NCBI GenBank assembly: GCA_035711805.1
Contig: DASTBV010000167.1
Coordinates: forward strand, 32,089 to 96,088
DNA: 64,000 nt
Direction: 5' to 3'
Source: Gp6-AA40 sp035711805
GTDB lineage: Bacteria; Acidobacteriota; Vicinamibacteria; Vicinamibacterales; UBA2999
The notes under the pieces were generated by a model. The model made no database searches. It had not been told where the DNA came from and saw only the letters and a list, made by a program, of their open reading frames with translations. Of this stretch, positions 45,029 through 52,908 are shown in pieces. Every line of letters starts with the position of its first letter. Position 1 is the first letter of the stretch. The translations under genes and the position numbers were made by a program.

Positions 45029-47091
45029 TGCCGTTTCCTCATGTCCACGCTGAGGCGCGCGGGACCGTTCATCGTGACGGTGACGGTGTGCCGTTGCTCA
45101 CCGAGTTCCGGATGCCGGAAGAGCACATCGTGGCTGCCAATCTGGAGCGAGATGTTGCCCATCGGCGTATCGCCGACGCGGTCGCCGTCGACCCAGACCT
45201 CTGCCCAGGGCGAGGCGTTCAGCGCCAGCGTTCCCTTCGGCGGATCGATACGCATCGACGTCACGCGGCCGGGCGCCACGTTCACGGTGCGGCTCAGGCG
45301 ATAACCAAGCGTCTCGTTGACGAGTTGCAGGCTGTGATCGCCGACCGACATCATGACGCGGTCGCTGCGGCTGCTGCCGACCAGGCGGCCGTCCTCGAAC
45401 AACTGCATCTCGACAGGCGAGTTCACGGACACCCATCCGGAGACCGGGACGCCCTGCGGCGCCGACAACGGAACGACCAGCGATGCCGTCGCGCCGGCCT
45501 GGATCGTGACCTGCTCGGTGACCGAGCTGAGCGTGTTCTGCAGACCGACGACGTGCGTGCCTGGCGTCAGTCCTTCAATCAGGAGCGGCGAGACGCCACG
45601 GCGCTGGCCGTCGATGGTCACGGTTGCTCCCGGCGGATCGGTGCGGATGTTCAGCTTTCCGTCCGCCGCGGTGACGGCCGGCAGCTCGACGAACTGCGAG
45701 ACCTGCCCGCCTTGCGTGATCTTCACCGGAATGGCGCGCGTCTGATCGCCCAGCGTCAGCTCGAGCTTGTGATCGCCGGTTGGAAGTTCCAGCGTGAGCG
45801 GCGTCATTCCGCGCTTCCTGCCGTCGATGAACACCTGAACGCCATCGGGATTGGTGTTCACCACGAGCATGCCGGTCGGCGGCACGCGCGCATAACTCTT
45901 TATGGCGAAGACCCCCGCAGTGGCGACTGCCACGAGAATGGCGGCCGCGATCGCAACCCGGTTCCGCCATTCGGAATTCCAGAATGGAATCCGCCGCCGC
46001 ACCTGCAGTGCCGGCTCGTCGTCCCGCTTCTGGGACGTGACGGACGGCGCCGACGGCGCGATTGGAGTGAACACGGGCGTCTTTGGCGCCGACGTGGCAG
46101 CCGCCGGCCTGGACGGCGCGAACGAATCGAGCGGGTTCTCGGCTTTCTTCGGCGCAAACGAGGCCGCCGCGGCCGTCTGGGCGGCTGGCGCCGTCGCGGA
46201 GGCAGCGGCGGACGCCGTGCCCTTTCCAAACGTCTGGCACTCGGTCAGAAACGCGGTCAGGACCGCTCTGGCGCGAACGTCGTTGACCTTGATGGTCTTC
46301 TCGAATTCGGCCTTGGCCTCGATGGCCGTGGCGAAGCTGCGATCGCTGTCCACGCGCAGCGCGCGGCGGAGCCAGGACTTCGTCTCCGACGGCAGCATCT
46401 CGAGGCCATTCGGCGAAACCGCATTGAGTCCTTCGATCATGTCGCCGATGCCGCCGGGGTATTCGTCCTCGTTCAGCAGCCGGCCGAGCAGCAGCGACAG
46501 CGCGACGACGCCGATCTGCACGACGTCTGCGCGGCGATCGCTCGTGGTCTTGCCGTCAACCAGCGGGAGGGCCACGCGCAGCTCTCTCCAGCAGCGCTCC
46601 TGGTCGTATCCAAGGCGTTCGATCGCGGAGCCGAACACGTAATCGGCAACGATCAGCCGCGCGTCGGACGCGACCATCAGACGCTCGGGGGCGAGGGCGC
46701 CGTGGCTCGCCTGCGGCACCGATTGGTGCAGCGCGGCGGCGGCATCGAGGAGCTGCCGAATCACGCCGATCGCGCCGTCGTATTCGAGCGGAATCAGACG
46801 GCGCTCGGCGATGGCCAGCAGGTCCGATAACCGGACGCCTGACACGTGGTCAGTGGCGACAACGATTCGTGAGGGGGGTTTGGAGAGACGACCCACGCCC
46901 TTGAGGCGCGGGAACGCCGCGTGCTGGAACGATGCGACCTCTCCCGCCCGTTGGCGTAGCGCTGCCTCGAACCCGGCGACGCCACCGAGCGATTCGTGGA
47001 CGACCACCAGATCGAGGAGCTGATTTCCCGCGCCCGTCGTCTGACGGCGCTCGCCCAAACCGTCCTGAAAAGCCGTTCCGGCTGCACTCAT
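45025..47091 (-). CDS. Pseudokinase with membrane span and four PEGA domains
   Basis: Residues 25-270 have the outline of a Ser/Thr kinase, but the key motifs are lost. The catalytic loop reads HGALAPERLM (no HRD; H130) and the DFG position reads DYVFG (150-154); no clear ATP lysine or glycine loop is visible. After an Ala/Pro linker (290-365), one membrane span (379-397) is followed by about four PEGA domains (405-688; GVQVFIDGRKRGMTPLTLELPTG is typical). The PEGA part should be periplasmic, perhaps bound to peptidoglycan or envelope partners. ATG 47091 is a tentative start. The frame stays open to 47187 without a clear ribosome site. It is coupled to the TonB-C gene. Confidence 0.83.
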   Translation of the reverse strand: MSAAGTAFQDGLGERRQTTGAGNQLLDLVVVHESLGGVAGFEAALRQRAGEVASFQHAAFPRLKGVGRLSKPPSRIVVATDHVSGVRLSDLLAIAERRLIPLEYDGAIGVIRQLLDAAAALHQSVPQASHGALAPERLMVASDARLIVADYVFGSAIERLGYDQERCWRELRVALPLVDGKTTSDRRADVVQIGVVALSLLLGRLLNEDEYPGGIGDMIEGLNAVSPNGLEMLPSETKSWLRRALRVDSDRSFATAIEAKAEFEKTIKVNDVRARAVLTAFLTECQTFGKGTASAAASATAPAAQTAAAASFAPKKAENPLDSFAPSRPAAATSAPKTPVFTPIAPSAPSVTSQKRDDEPALQVRRRIPFWNSEWRNRVAIAAAILVAVATAGVFAIKSYARVPPTGMLVVNTNPDGVQVFIDGRKRGMTPLTLELPTGDHKLELTLGDQTRAIPVKITQGGQVSQFVELPAVTAADGKLNIRTDPPGATVTIDGQRRGVSPLLIEGLTPGTHVVGLQNTLSSVTEQVTIQAGATASLVVPLSAPQGVPVSGWVSVNSPVEMQLFEDGRLVGSSRSDRVMMSVGDHSLQLVNETLGYRLSRTVNVAPGRVTSMRIDPPKGTLALNASPWAEVWVDGDRVGDTPMGNISLQIGSHDVLFRHPELGEQRHTVTVTMNGPARLSVDMRKRQ

Positions 47092-47240
47092 AGCGGTGCA
47101 GCCGAGTGCCACTTCCGTACCCGAAGTCGCCACCGGCCGTTCTGCACGGCGGTGCGCGGCAGTGCCACGGAATTCACGCCGCGGCACCGCGGCCTAAGTG
47201 TGTCGATATGTGACGCGATTACAGATCCGTTGGTGAAATC

Positions 47241-47840
47241 TCAGTTTCCTCGTCCGCGTCCGCCGCCGCCGCCGCGGGGTGGCGCCGGTGCCAGCGTGCC
47301 GCCCTCGGCGAGGGTCTTCATGTTCTCGAGCGCCGTCGTGAACGTCGCCGTCCGCTGCGCCTTGTTGCGCTCGCGGGCGGCGTCATCAGCCAGCATCGAG
47401 TTGTCGAACATCAGCGTATAAATCAGCTTCGACGTCGTCGCGGTCACGGGGCGCGCCTCGAGCGTGCCGTGGTACAGATCGTATGGCCGCCCTTCGCGTA
47501 CCGGCTGCGTGTAGGTGTACGACAGCTCGGTCTTTCCAACGAGCACTTCGTTGACGACCGATCGGACGGCGCCGACTTCTCCGTCCTTGCCGGCGGTGAT
47601 CGTGCATGGGATGCGCATCCACTCGCCAATGTCGCAGTACTTGCCGACACGTTTCCAGACCTCCGCTGCCGGGCGATTCACCGCAATCTCCAGCACGATG
47701 CTCGTGTAGGTCGGGTTGGCGACCGCGACGCTCTGTGCCGGTGCCGGCGCGCCTGCGGCAGGTGCCTGCGCTCCAGCTGCGACGCCTGCGGCGATGATGG
47801 CTACGGCGGTACAGAAGACGCCCAGGAATCGATTCCTCAT
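47241..47840 (-). CDS. Secreted SRPBCC (polyketide cyclase-like) protein
   Basis: ATG 47840 follows TGGAGGC, a good ribosome-binding site. The 199-residue product has a signal peptide (residues 1-24) and an SRPBCC/START-like fold segment (40-175) with IAVNRPAAEVWKRVGKYCDIGEWM and VVNEVLVGKTELSYTYTQP. The deep cavity of this fold binds hydrophobic ligands. The C-terminus is a Gly/Arg-rich tail (GGGGGRGRGN), unusual for the family. Export of an SRPBCC protein is uncommon, so a periplasmic lipid or aromatic binding role is a guess. It stands alone on the minus strand, 149 bases downstream of the pseudokinase gene start. Confidence 0.8.
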   Translation of the reverse strand: MRNRFLGVFCTAVAIIAAGVAAGAQAPAAGAPAPAQSVAVANPTYTSIVLEIAVNRPAAEVWKRVGKYCDIGEWMRIPCTITAGKDGEVGAVRSVVNEVLVGKTELSYTYTQPVREGRPYDLYHGTLEARPVTATTSKLIYTLMFDNSMLADDAARERNKAQRTATFTTALENMKTLAEGGTLAPAPPRGGGGGRGRGN

Positions 47841-47877
47841 GTGATGCCTCCAGATGTATTGCTGACGAGTGGTGAGC

Positions 47878-48348
47878 CTACCTCTTTTTGGCGGTTTTCC
47901 GCGCGGCCTTCTTTTTCCTTGCCGGGACGGCCTTCGCCGGCGCCGCGAACTCGTAGGCTTCGTGCAACCAGTCGGTAACCGGCGCTTCGACCTCGTCCCG
48001 GTGGCGGACCTGGATCAGGTGCGCAACTTTTGCTTTCGAGGCCCCTACGATCCGGCGAACCTGGGGAGCCTTGAGCGTGCGCGGAAGAAACACGCAGACC
48101 TCGAGGAAGTTCCGTTTGGGACGGACGAAGAAGTAGCACGCCTTGCGCGAGAACATGATCGAGTGGTGGGACGCGTAGATGCGCTGTTCGCCAAACTCGA
48201 CCGCCGTCTCGCGCAGCCGCTCCCAGGCCTCACGCAGGTCCTCGGACAGGTCCGCCGTCAACGCCGCTTCCGTCGTCGTCCAGCAGTCGTGCGGCGCACC
48301 TTTCTCCACCCATTGCTTGCAGTGGTAGCACTCCCATCCCGTGGCCAT
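47878..48348 (-). CDS. DUF5655-like protein with N-terminal cysteine motif
   Basis: The 156-residue cytoplasmic protein opens with a small Cys/His cluster (WECYHCKQW, then HDC) that could bind zinc. It continues with a DUF5655-like domain (about 35-130; FGEQRIYASHHSIMFSRKACYFFVRPKRNFLEV). Related domains are linked to nucleic-acid-processing proteins, but no reaction is known. The C-terminus is a Lys/Ala/Arg tail (ARKKKAARKTAKKR) typical of nucleic-acid contact. A TACAAT box lies seven bases before the start, predicting a leaderless message, and a PAL-A palindrome lies directly upstream of that box. Confidence 0.75.
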   Translation of the reverse strand: MATGWECYHCKQWVEKGAPHDCWTTTEAALTADLSEDLREAWERLRETAVEFGEQRIYASHHSIMFSRKACYFFVRPKRNFLEVCVFLPRTLKAPQVRRIVGASKAKVAHLIQVRHRDEVEAPVTDWLHEAYEFAAPAKAVPARKKKAARKTAKKR

Positions 48349-48355
48349 CGGACGG

Positions 48356-48361
48356 ATTGTA
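48356..48361 (-). promoter_or_regulatory. Putative -10 box next to a palindromic repeat
   Basis: TACAAT on the minus strand, seven bases before ATG 48348; the palindrome at 48363-48386 occupies the spacer and -35 region. Confidence 0.45.
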
Positions 48362-48362
48362 C

Positions 48363-48386
48363 GTAGTGTCCGGCGTCAGCCGGACC
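48363..48386 (+). repeat. Palindromic repeat, family PAL-A copy 4 (compensated stem)
   Basis: Arms GTCCGGC and GCCGGAC around GTCA. Relative to the other copies, one stem pair is changed on both sides, so pairing is kept. Confidence 0.8.
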
Positions 48387-48401
48387 TCGCGCGCCCGCAG
48401 G

Positions 48402-49175
48402 TCAGCAACCCGACGCCGGAGCCCGGCCCGCACAGATCTGCGGCAGCACGTCGCCGATCGGCGCACGAATCACTGCGTCGGCGAGGTCGTCGAACGGCGT
48501 CGGCTCCGCATTCACGATGACGACCCGTGCGCCGGACGATTTGGCGAGCGGAACGAGGCCGGCGATCGGATATACCTGGAGGCTGGTCCCTACCGCGAGC
48601 ATGAGGTCGGCTTCCCGCGCGGCGTGCGAGGCGGCATCAATCACCTCGGGCAGGAGCGCCTGGCCGAACGAAATGGTGGCGCTCTTCAGAATGCCTCCAC
48701 AGGTCCGGCACGGCGGATCCGCTTCTCCGGCGCGCACGCGGTCGAGCACCGGACCGGCCGGCCCGCGCCAGCCGCAGGCCATGCACATGACGTCGCGCAT
48801 CGTGCCGTGCACTTCGATGACGCGAGCGGATTCGTGGCCCGCGGCCTGGTGCAGTCCGTCGATGTTCTGCGTCACCAGAGCACGCAGCTTCCCGCGCCGC
48901 TCGAGCGCCACCAGCGCCCGGTGGCCGGCATTCGGCCGGGCCTGCCAGGCGGGATGGTTCATGCGTCCCTGCCATGACAGCTTTCGAACGTCGGGATCGG
49001 TCATGTAATGGTGGATGTTCGACAAGCGCTCGGCTTTCGGATCGCGTGTCCACACGCCCTGCGGGCCGCGGAAGTCCGGGATGCCGGATTCCGTCGAGAT
49101 GCCGGCGCCGGTCAGCGCCACAATCGAGGTCGCCGCATTCACCCAGGCGGCGACCGTTTCGACGAGCGAGCTCAT
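48402..49175 (-). CDS. Sir2-family NAD-dependent protein deacylase
   Basis: The 257-residue product has all sirtuin motifs: GAGIS (23-27) for NAD binding, TQNIDGLH (102-109), catalytic H123 in EVHGT, four zinc cysteines (C131, C134, C156, C159) and GTSLQVYP. It should remove acyl groups from lysines using NAD and release O-acyl-ADP-ribose. Length and motifs fit bacterial CobB. The start ATG overlaps the stop of the MoaD-like gene (ATGA), making it the third gene of an operon with a beta-propeller protein and a ubiquitin-fold protein. That context is unusual for a sirtuin. Confidence 0.93.
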   Translation of the reverse strand: MSSLVETVAAWVNAATSIVALTGAGISTESGIPDFRGPQGVWTRDPKAERLSNIHHYMTDPDVRKLSWQGRMNHPAWQARPNAGHRALVALERRGKLRALVTQNIDGLHQAAGHESARVIEVHGTMRDVMCMACGWRGPAGPVLDRVRAGEADPPCRTCGGILKSATISFGQALLPEVIDAASHAAREADLMLAVGTSLQVYPIAGLVPLAKSSGARVVIVNAEPTPFDDLADAVIRAPIGDVLPQICAGRAPASGC

Positions 49176-49468
49176 CCGCCGGCCAGCGCGCCGATGATCA
49201 GGAACGGCTCGACGCCGCGGACGACAGGGTCGGGCAATGGCGTGTCGGGAGGATCGTGCGAGAGATCCTCCTCGCAGGCGTAGAACCGTACGAACGCGCG
49301 GCGCTTGAACGTCATCTGATCACGAATGGTCCCGCGCAGCACCGGATAGCGCGATTCGAGTGCGTCGAGCACCGCGCGCTGCGTCACGGCGCCGGACACC
49401 TGGAGTTCGACCTCCGCGCCCACACGGGCGAGCGTCTGCAGATGCTGCGGCAGCGCGACGCGGATCAT
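49172..49468 (-). CDS. MoaD/ThiS-family ubiquitin-like protein
   Basis: The 98-residue product has a beta-grasp pattern and ends in GALAGG, the terminal GG needed for adenylation or thiocarboxylation in MoaD/ThiS sulfur carriers. Segments VELQVSGAVTQRAVLDALESRYP and FVRFYACEEDLSH match the MoaD-like fold. It starts at ATG 49468, overlapping the stop of the propeller gene by 4 bases, and its own stop overlaps the sirtuin start by 4 bases. No E1-like (MoeB/ThiF) or other molybdopterin gene is nearby, so a classical cofactor role is uncertain. The longer frame upstream is read-through of the propeller gene. Confidence 0.85.
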   Translation of the reverse strand: MIRVALPQHLQTLARVGAEVELQVSGAVTQRAVLDALESRYPVLRGTIRDQMTFKRRAFVRFYACEEDLSHDPPDTPLPDPVVRGVEPFLIIGALAGG

Positions 49469-50580
49469 TTGAGTGTCTGAACCTCCACCGACAGCACCGG
49501 CGGCAGATCGCGCACGATCGCGTTCCAGCTGTCGCCGGCGTTTGCCGATCCGTACACCTGGCCACCGGTGGTCCCGAAATAGATGCCGCACGGATCGAGC
49601 CCGTCCACGGACATCGCATCGCGCAGAATGTTCACGTAGCAGTTCTCCTGCGGCAGACCCTTCGACAACGGCTCCCATTGGTTTCCACCGCTGCGGCTGC
49701 GATAGACGCGCAGCTTTCCGTCGGGCGGATAGTGCTCGGAGTCGCTCTTGATCGGCACCACATAGATCGTTTCCGGCTCGTGGGCATGCACGTCGAGCAC
49801 GAAGCCGAAGTCGGTCGGCAGGTTGCCGCTGATTTCCGTCCAGAGGTCGCCGGCGTTGTCGCTCCGCATCACGTCCCAATGCTTCTGCATGAACAGCACG
49901 TTCGGACGCGACGGGTGCATGCCGATGCGATGGACGCAGTGGCCGACCTCCGCTGCCGGGTCAGGAATGTATTGCGAGCGCAGGCCCTGGTTAATCGCCG
50001 TCCAGCTCTGCCCGCCATCGTCGCTGCGGAACGCGCCGGCGGCGGAGATGGCGATGAACATCCGGTTGGCGTTCGTCGGGTCCAGCAGGATCGTGTGCAG
50101 GCAGAGACCACCAGCGCCCGGCGTCCACTTCGAACCCGAGCCGTGACCGCGCAGGCCCGGCATTTCCTGCCACGTTTTCGCGCCGTCGGTGCTGCGGAAA
50201 AGGGCGGCGTCCTCCACGCCCGCATAGACAACGTCGGGGTCCGTCAGTGAGGGCTCGAGGTGCCAGACACGCTTGAATTCCCACGGATGCGGCGTCCCGT
50301 CGTACCACTGATGCGTTCCGGGAACGCCTTCGTAGGCGAATTGATTGCCAGCCGGCTCCCACGTCTGGCCACCGTCGTTCGAGCGCTGAATGACCTGCCC
50401 GAACCAGCCGCTCGACTGCGACGCGTAAAGACGGTTCGGGTCCGCCGGAGATCCCTTGATGTGGTAGATCTCCCATCCGCCGAAATGCGGTCCGCTCACA
50501 TTCCAGCGATCGCGCGTGCCGTCGGACGTGAGAATGAAACCGCCTTTGCGGGTACCCACGAGAACTCGAACGCTGCTCAT
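49465..50580 (-). CDS. BNR/sialidase-like beta-propeller protein, 371 aa
   Basis: ATG 50580 follows AGGAGGCG. The 371-residue protein has repeated Asp-box-like motifs (SNDGGQTW, STDGAKTW, SDDGGQSW, SANAGDSW), the signature of the sialidase/VPS10/YCF48-type propeller. It lacks the catalytic Arg triad context of true sialidases as far as I can see, and it has no signal peptide, so a cytoplasmic binding or enzymatic role is open. I recall such propellers paired with MoaD-like genes in other bacteria. Here both are coupled to a sirtuin through ATGA overlaps. Conserved segments include RKGGFILTSDGTRDRW at the N-terminus. Confidence 0.85.
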   Translation of the reverse strand: MSSVRVLVGTRKGGFILTSDGTRDRWNVSGPHFGGWEIYHIKGSPADPNRLYASQSSGWFGQVIQRSNDGGQTWEPAGNQFAYEGVPGTHQWYDGTPHPWEFKRVWHLEPSLTDPDVVYAGVEDAALFRSTDGAKTWQEMPGLRGHGSGSKWTPGAGGLCLHTILLDPTNANRMFIAISAAGAFRSDDGGQSWTAINQGLRSQYIPDPAAEVGHCVHRIGMHPSRPNVLFMQKHWDVMRSDNAGDLWTEISGNLPTDFGFVLDVHAHEPETIYVVPIKSDSEHYPPDGKLRVYRSRSGGNQWEPLSKGLPQENCYVNILRDAMSVDGLDPCGIYFGTTGGQVYGSANAGDSWNAIVRDLPPVLSVEVQTLK

Positions 50581-50595
50581 CGCGCCTCCTGCTGC

Positions 50596-50644
50596 CGTCA
50601 GTTAACAGCCGTCAGTTGTCAGTTATCAGACGCCCGGCGTCTGA
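50596..50644. repeat. Degenerate heptanucleotide tandem repeat with hairpin
   Basis: Five 7-base units of the type NNNCAGN (CGTCAGT, TAACAGC, CGTCAGT, TGTCAGT, TATCAGA) at 50596-50630. They run into a hairpin with arms TCAGACGC and GCGTCTGA (50626-50644). The array encodes the last residues and stop codon of the 50612 sigma factor. Confidence 0.75.
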
Positions 50645-51646
50645 TACCTGTGCGACGTCTGACACCTTTGCAGACATAGACTCCCGGGCGGCGGGAAAAT
50701 CATCGGTCAACGGCAGGCCGAACAGCGGGAACAGCCGTTCGGTGTCGAGGAACGCGTTCCAGGCCTTGATGGTGCTGCCGTCGAGCTCGAGGATCGTCAG
50801 CGACCAGCCGCGGTAGCTGCCATCCGCCTGGCGGCGATATTGGGCAAATGCGGGCGAGCCGCACGCCTCGGTCCGCACCAGGCGCGAGCCGCGGCATCCA
50901 TTGCCGCGGCCGAGCAGCCACGCGCGGATGGCCTCCGGACCCTGCAGCCAGAGCGTGTAGGGCGGCATCGACAGCGTCGCGTCCGCGCGCATCAGCGCAA
51001 CGAGCGCGTCAACGTCGTACTCATGGAACGCATCGACATATTTCTCGAGCAGCTCGGCTTGTGATTCGGAGAGCGGGTCGCCTTCGGCGGAGACGTTCTT
51101 CGCCGCGAGGGTCGCGCGCGCCCGCTGCAACGCGCTGTTGACCGCGGCCACCGACATCTCGAGCGAGGCGGCGACCTCCTGCGCCGACCAGCCGAGCACC
51201 TCGGAAAGCAGCAGCGCCGCCCGTTGACGGGGCGGCAGATGCTGCAACGCCGCCACGAATGCCAGCCGCGTGCTCTGGCGAAGCGCCGCCTTCTCGAACG
51301 GGTCCGCGTCCGGCGACAGAAAACGCTCGTCCGGAATCGGCTCGAGCCAATGCGTTCGCGGCCGTGTCTGGAGCTCGTCCTCCACGGTGCCGACCGGGCC
51401 TTCCTCGATCGGCCGCGCGCGCCGCGATTTCGCCGACAACGCGTCAAGGCACACGTTCGTGGCAATTCGATAGAGCCAGGTCCGCAGCGAGGCGCGGCCG
51501 TCGAAGCGATTCAAACCCTTCCACGCACGGACCATGGCCTCCTGGACCGCGTCTTCCGCGTCGAAGGCAGATCCCAGCATTCGATAGCAGTGGCCGGTCA
51601 GCGCGGCACGATGCAATTCCAGGTCGGTGATATCGATGGCGGACAC
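50612..51646 (-). CDS. ECF sigma factor with C-terminal SnoaL-like domain (SigX5/TIGR02960 type)
   Basis: The 344-residue product has sigma region 2 (about 15-80; AFDAEDAVQEAMVRAWKGLNRFDGR) and region 4 (130-185; HLPPRQRAALLLSEVLGWSAQEVAASL). A C-terminal SnoaL/NTF2-like domain follows (about 200-325; KYVDAFHEYDVDALVALMRADATLSMPP). This layout defines a sigma subfamily in which the SnoaL domain regulates activity in place of an anti-sigma factor. It starts at GTG 51646 behind a G-rich ribosome site. The last ten residues are encoded by the heptanucleotide array at 50596. No obvious target promoter is identifiable here. Confidence 0.88.
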   Translation of the reverse strand: MSAIDITDLELHRAALTGHCYRMLGSAFDAEDAVQEAMVRAWKGLNRFDGRASLRTWLYRIATNVCLDALSAKSRRARPIEEGPVGTVEDELQTRPRTHWLEPIPDERFLSPDADPFEKAALRQSTRLAFVAALQHLPPRQRAALLLSEVLGWSAQEVAASLEMSVAAVNSALQRARATLAAKNVSAEGDPLSESQAELLEKYVDAFHEYDVDALVALMRADATLSMPPYTLWLQGPEAIRAWLLGRGNGCRGSRLVRTEACGSPAFAQYRRQADGSYRGWSLTILELDGSTIKAWNAFLDTERLFPLFGLPLTDDFPAARESMSAKVSDVAQVSDAGRLITDN

Positions 51647-51669
51647 GATGCGAGCCCCCTATTTCCCCT

Positions 51670-52905
51670 TCAAGGGTGCCTTACTCTCGACGCGATCAAC
51701 TCGGCCAGAATCTCATAGCCGCGATCGGTGTAGTGGCAGCAGTCGTCCTCGTACACCGCAGCGGTTTCGCCATCGAACGCCGTGGTGCCGTCGACGAACT
51801 CTTCCCTCCCCGCGAACGCCGCCGCGGCGCGCGCCAGCACGGGATAGCCCTGCTCGGCCGGCTGCTTGAAAGGCTGTTCGTCGTTCAGCGCGATCCGCGC
51901 CTCTTCGTCGCTGAAGACGCGGCGGGTGAAGTATTGATTTGGCTGCAGCACGTGCAGGTACCGCACGCCGCGTGCTGCCAGCATATCGCGCATCAGCAGC
52001 GACGCGGCGGCCCAGCCTGCGGCAATATCCTCGTATACGGCCGTAACCGATTCGCGCGTCTTCATTGGCGGTGTCAGTACCAGAACGGACGAGGCGGGCG
52101 GATTCGACGGCAGTGCGTCGTAGCGATCCACCTCTTCTTGGTACCGGGTCATCGTAAACATGTAATACCGACCGAGCGCAAAGTGAACCGCCGCCACACG
52201 GCTGCGGCCCATCCGCTCGCTGAGCCTGTTCAACCGTGCCTTGTAGGCGCTGATACGCGCCAGCGCCTGCACGCGCGCAGGCGTCAGCGTCGCCTGATCG
52301 ATCAGATTGAGCAGCGGGTCCACATGAATCGGGCTCGGCATCGAGATGTCGCGTCCGCGCTCGTGGCTTCGGGACCCGAGCGCTACCTCATTGAACCCGT
52401 CGATGTTGATCACCAGGTCGTACTGCTGGCCAAGCGAAAGGAAGTAGGCCAGCACGATCAGCTGTTGCGGCTGCTTGTACCCCTCATGGCTGAAACACAG
52501 CGGCACGATTTCACGCTTCGCGAGGTCAGCATCGCGCTGCAGCGCGGCAGCGAGGCGCGCCGTGCCGCGATCGCAGAAGGCCTGCGCCACCGACCCGCCA
52601 AAAATACCGACGAGATACTGCCGGTCGTTCGCACGCGTATACGGAAACGCCCGCTTCGATCCGAACCCGACGTTGTTCGTCTGCGGGCGAACGCCGGGCC
52701 GGTGAATCGGCCCGAAGTACGGGTGCAGGACGTCGGCGCTCAGCTCGCCGCGGCTTGTTTCAGGGAGCGCCGGAGGGCTCTCCCTGGCGGCGGTGTAGAA
52801 GAACGCGCCGTGCTGCACGTAGTAGAAGCCCACGGCGGCAATCTCGGCCAGGACGACGAATATCAGTATGTTGATCGCAATGAGCGAGAGGCGGCCCGTC
52901 GGCAT
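51670..52905 (-). CDS. Membrane-anchored SGNH/GDSL-like hydrolase
   Basis: The 411-residue product has one N-terminal membrane segment (residues 8-30) and an SGNH-like outer domain. The nucleophile block is GIFGGSVA, with the serine about residue 104. The NIDGFNE segment supplies the Asn block. The C-terminal DDCCHYTDRGYE gives the Asp-x-x-His-like pair. It follows the carbamoyltransferase gene by three bases, so the two are one operon. SGNH enzymes in such clusters esterify or de-esterify surface glycans. Here it may act on a carbamoylated surface molecule, which is inference from context. Confidence 0.8.
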   Translation of the reverse strand: MPTGRLSLIAINILIFVVLAEIAAVGFYYVQHGAFFYTAARESPPALPETSRGELSADVLHPYFGPIHRPGVRPQTNNVGFGSKRAFPYTRANDRQYLVGIFGGSVAQAFCDRGTARLAAALQRDADLAKREIVPLCFSHEGYKQPQQLIVLAYFLSLGQQYDLVINIDGFNEVALGSRSHERGRDISMPSPIHVDPLLNLIDQATLTPARVQALARISAYKARLNRLSERMGRSRVAAVHFALGRYYMFTMTRYQEEVDRYDALPSNPPASSVLVLTPPMKTRESVTAVYEDIAAGWAAASLLMRDMLAARGVRYLHVLQPNQYFTRRVFSDEEARIALNDEQPFKQPAEQGYPVLARAAAAFAGREEFVDGTTAFDGETAAVYEDDCCHYTDRGYEILAELIASRVRHP

Positions 52906-52908
52906 CCG

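Noticed and set aside
49172..49468. Molybdopterin synthase small subunit for cofactor synthesis
   Set aside because: No other moa/moe genes nearby; only the MoaD/ThiS fold and terminal GG can be supported.
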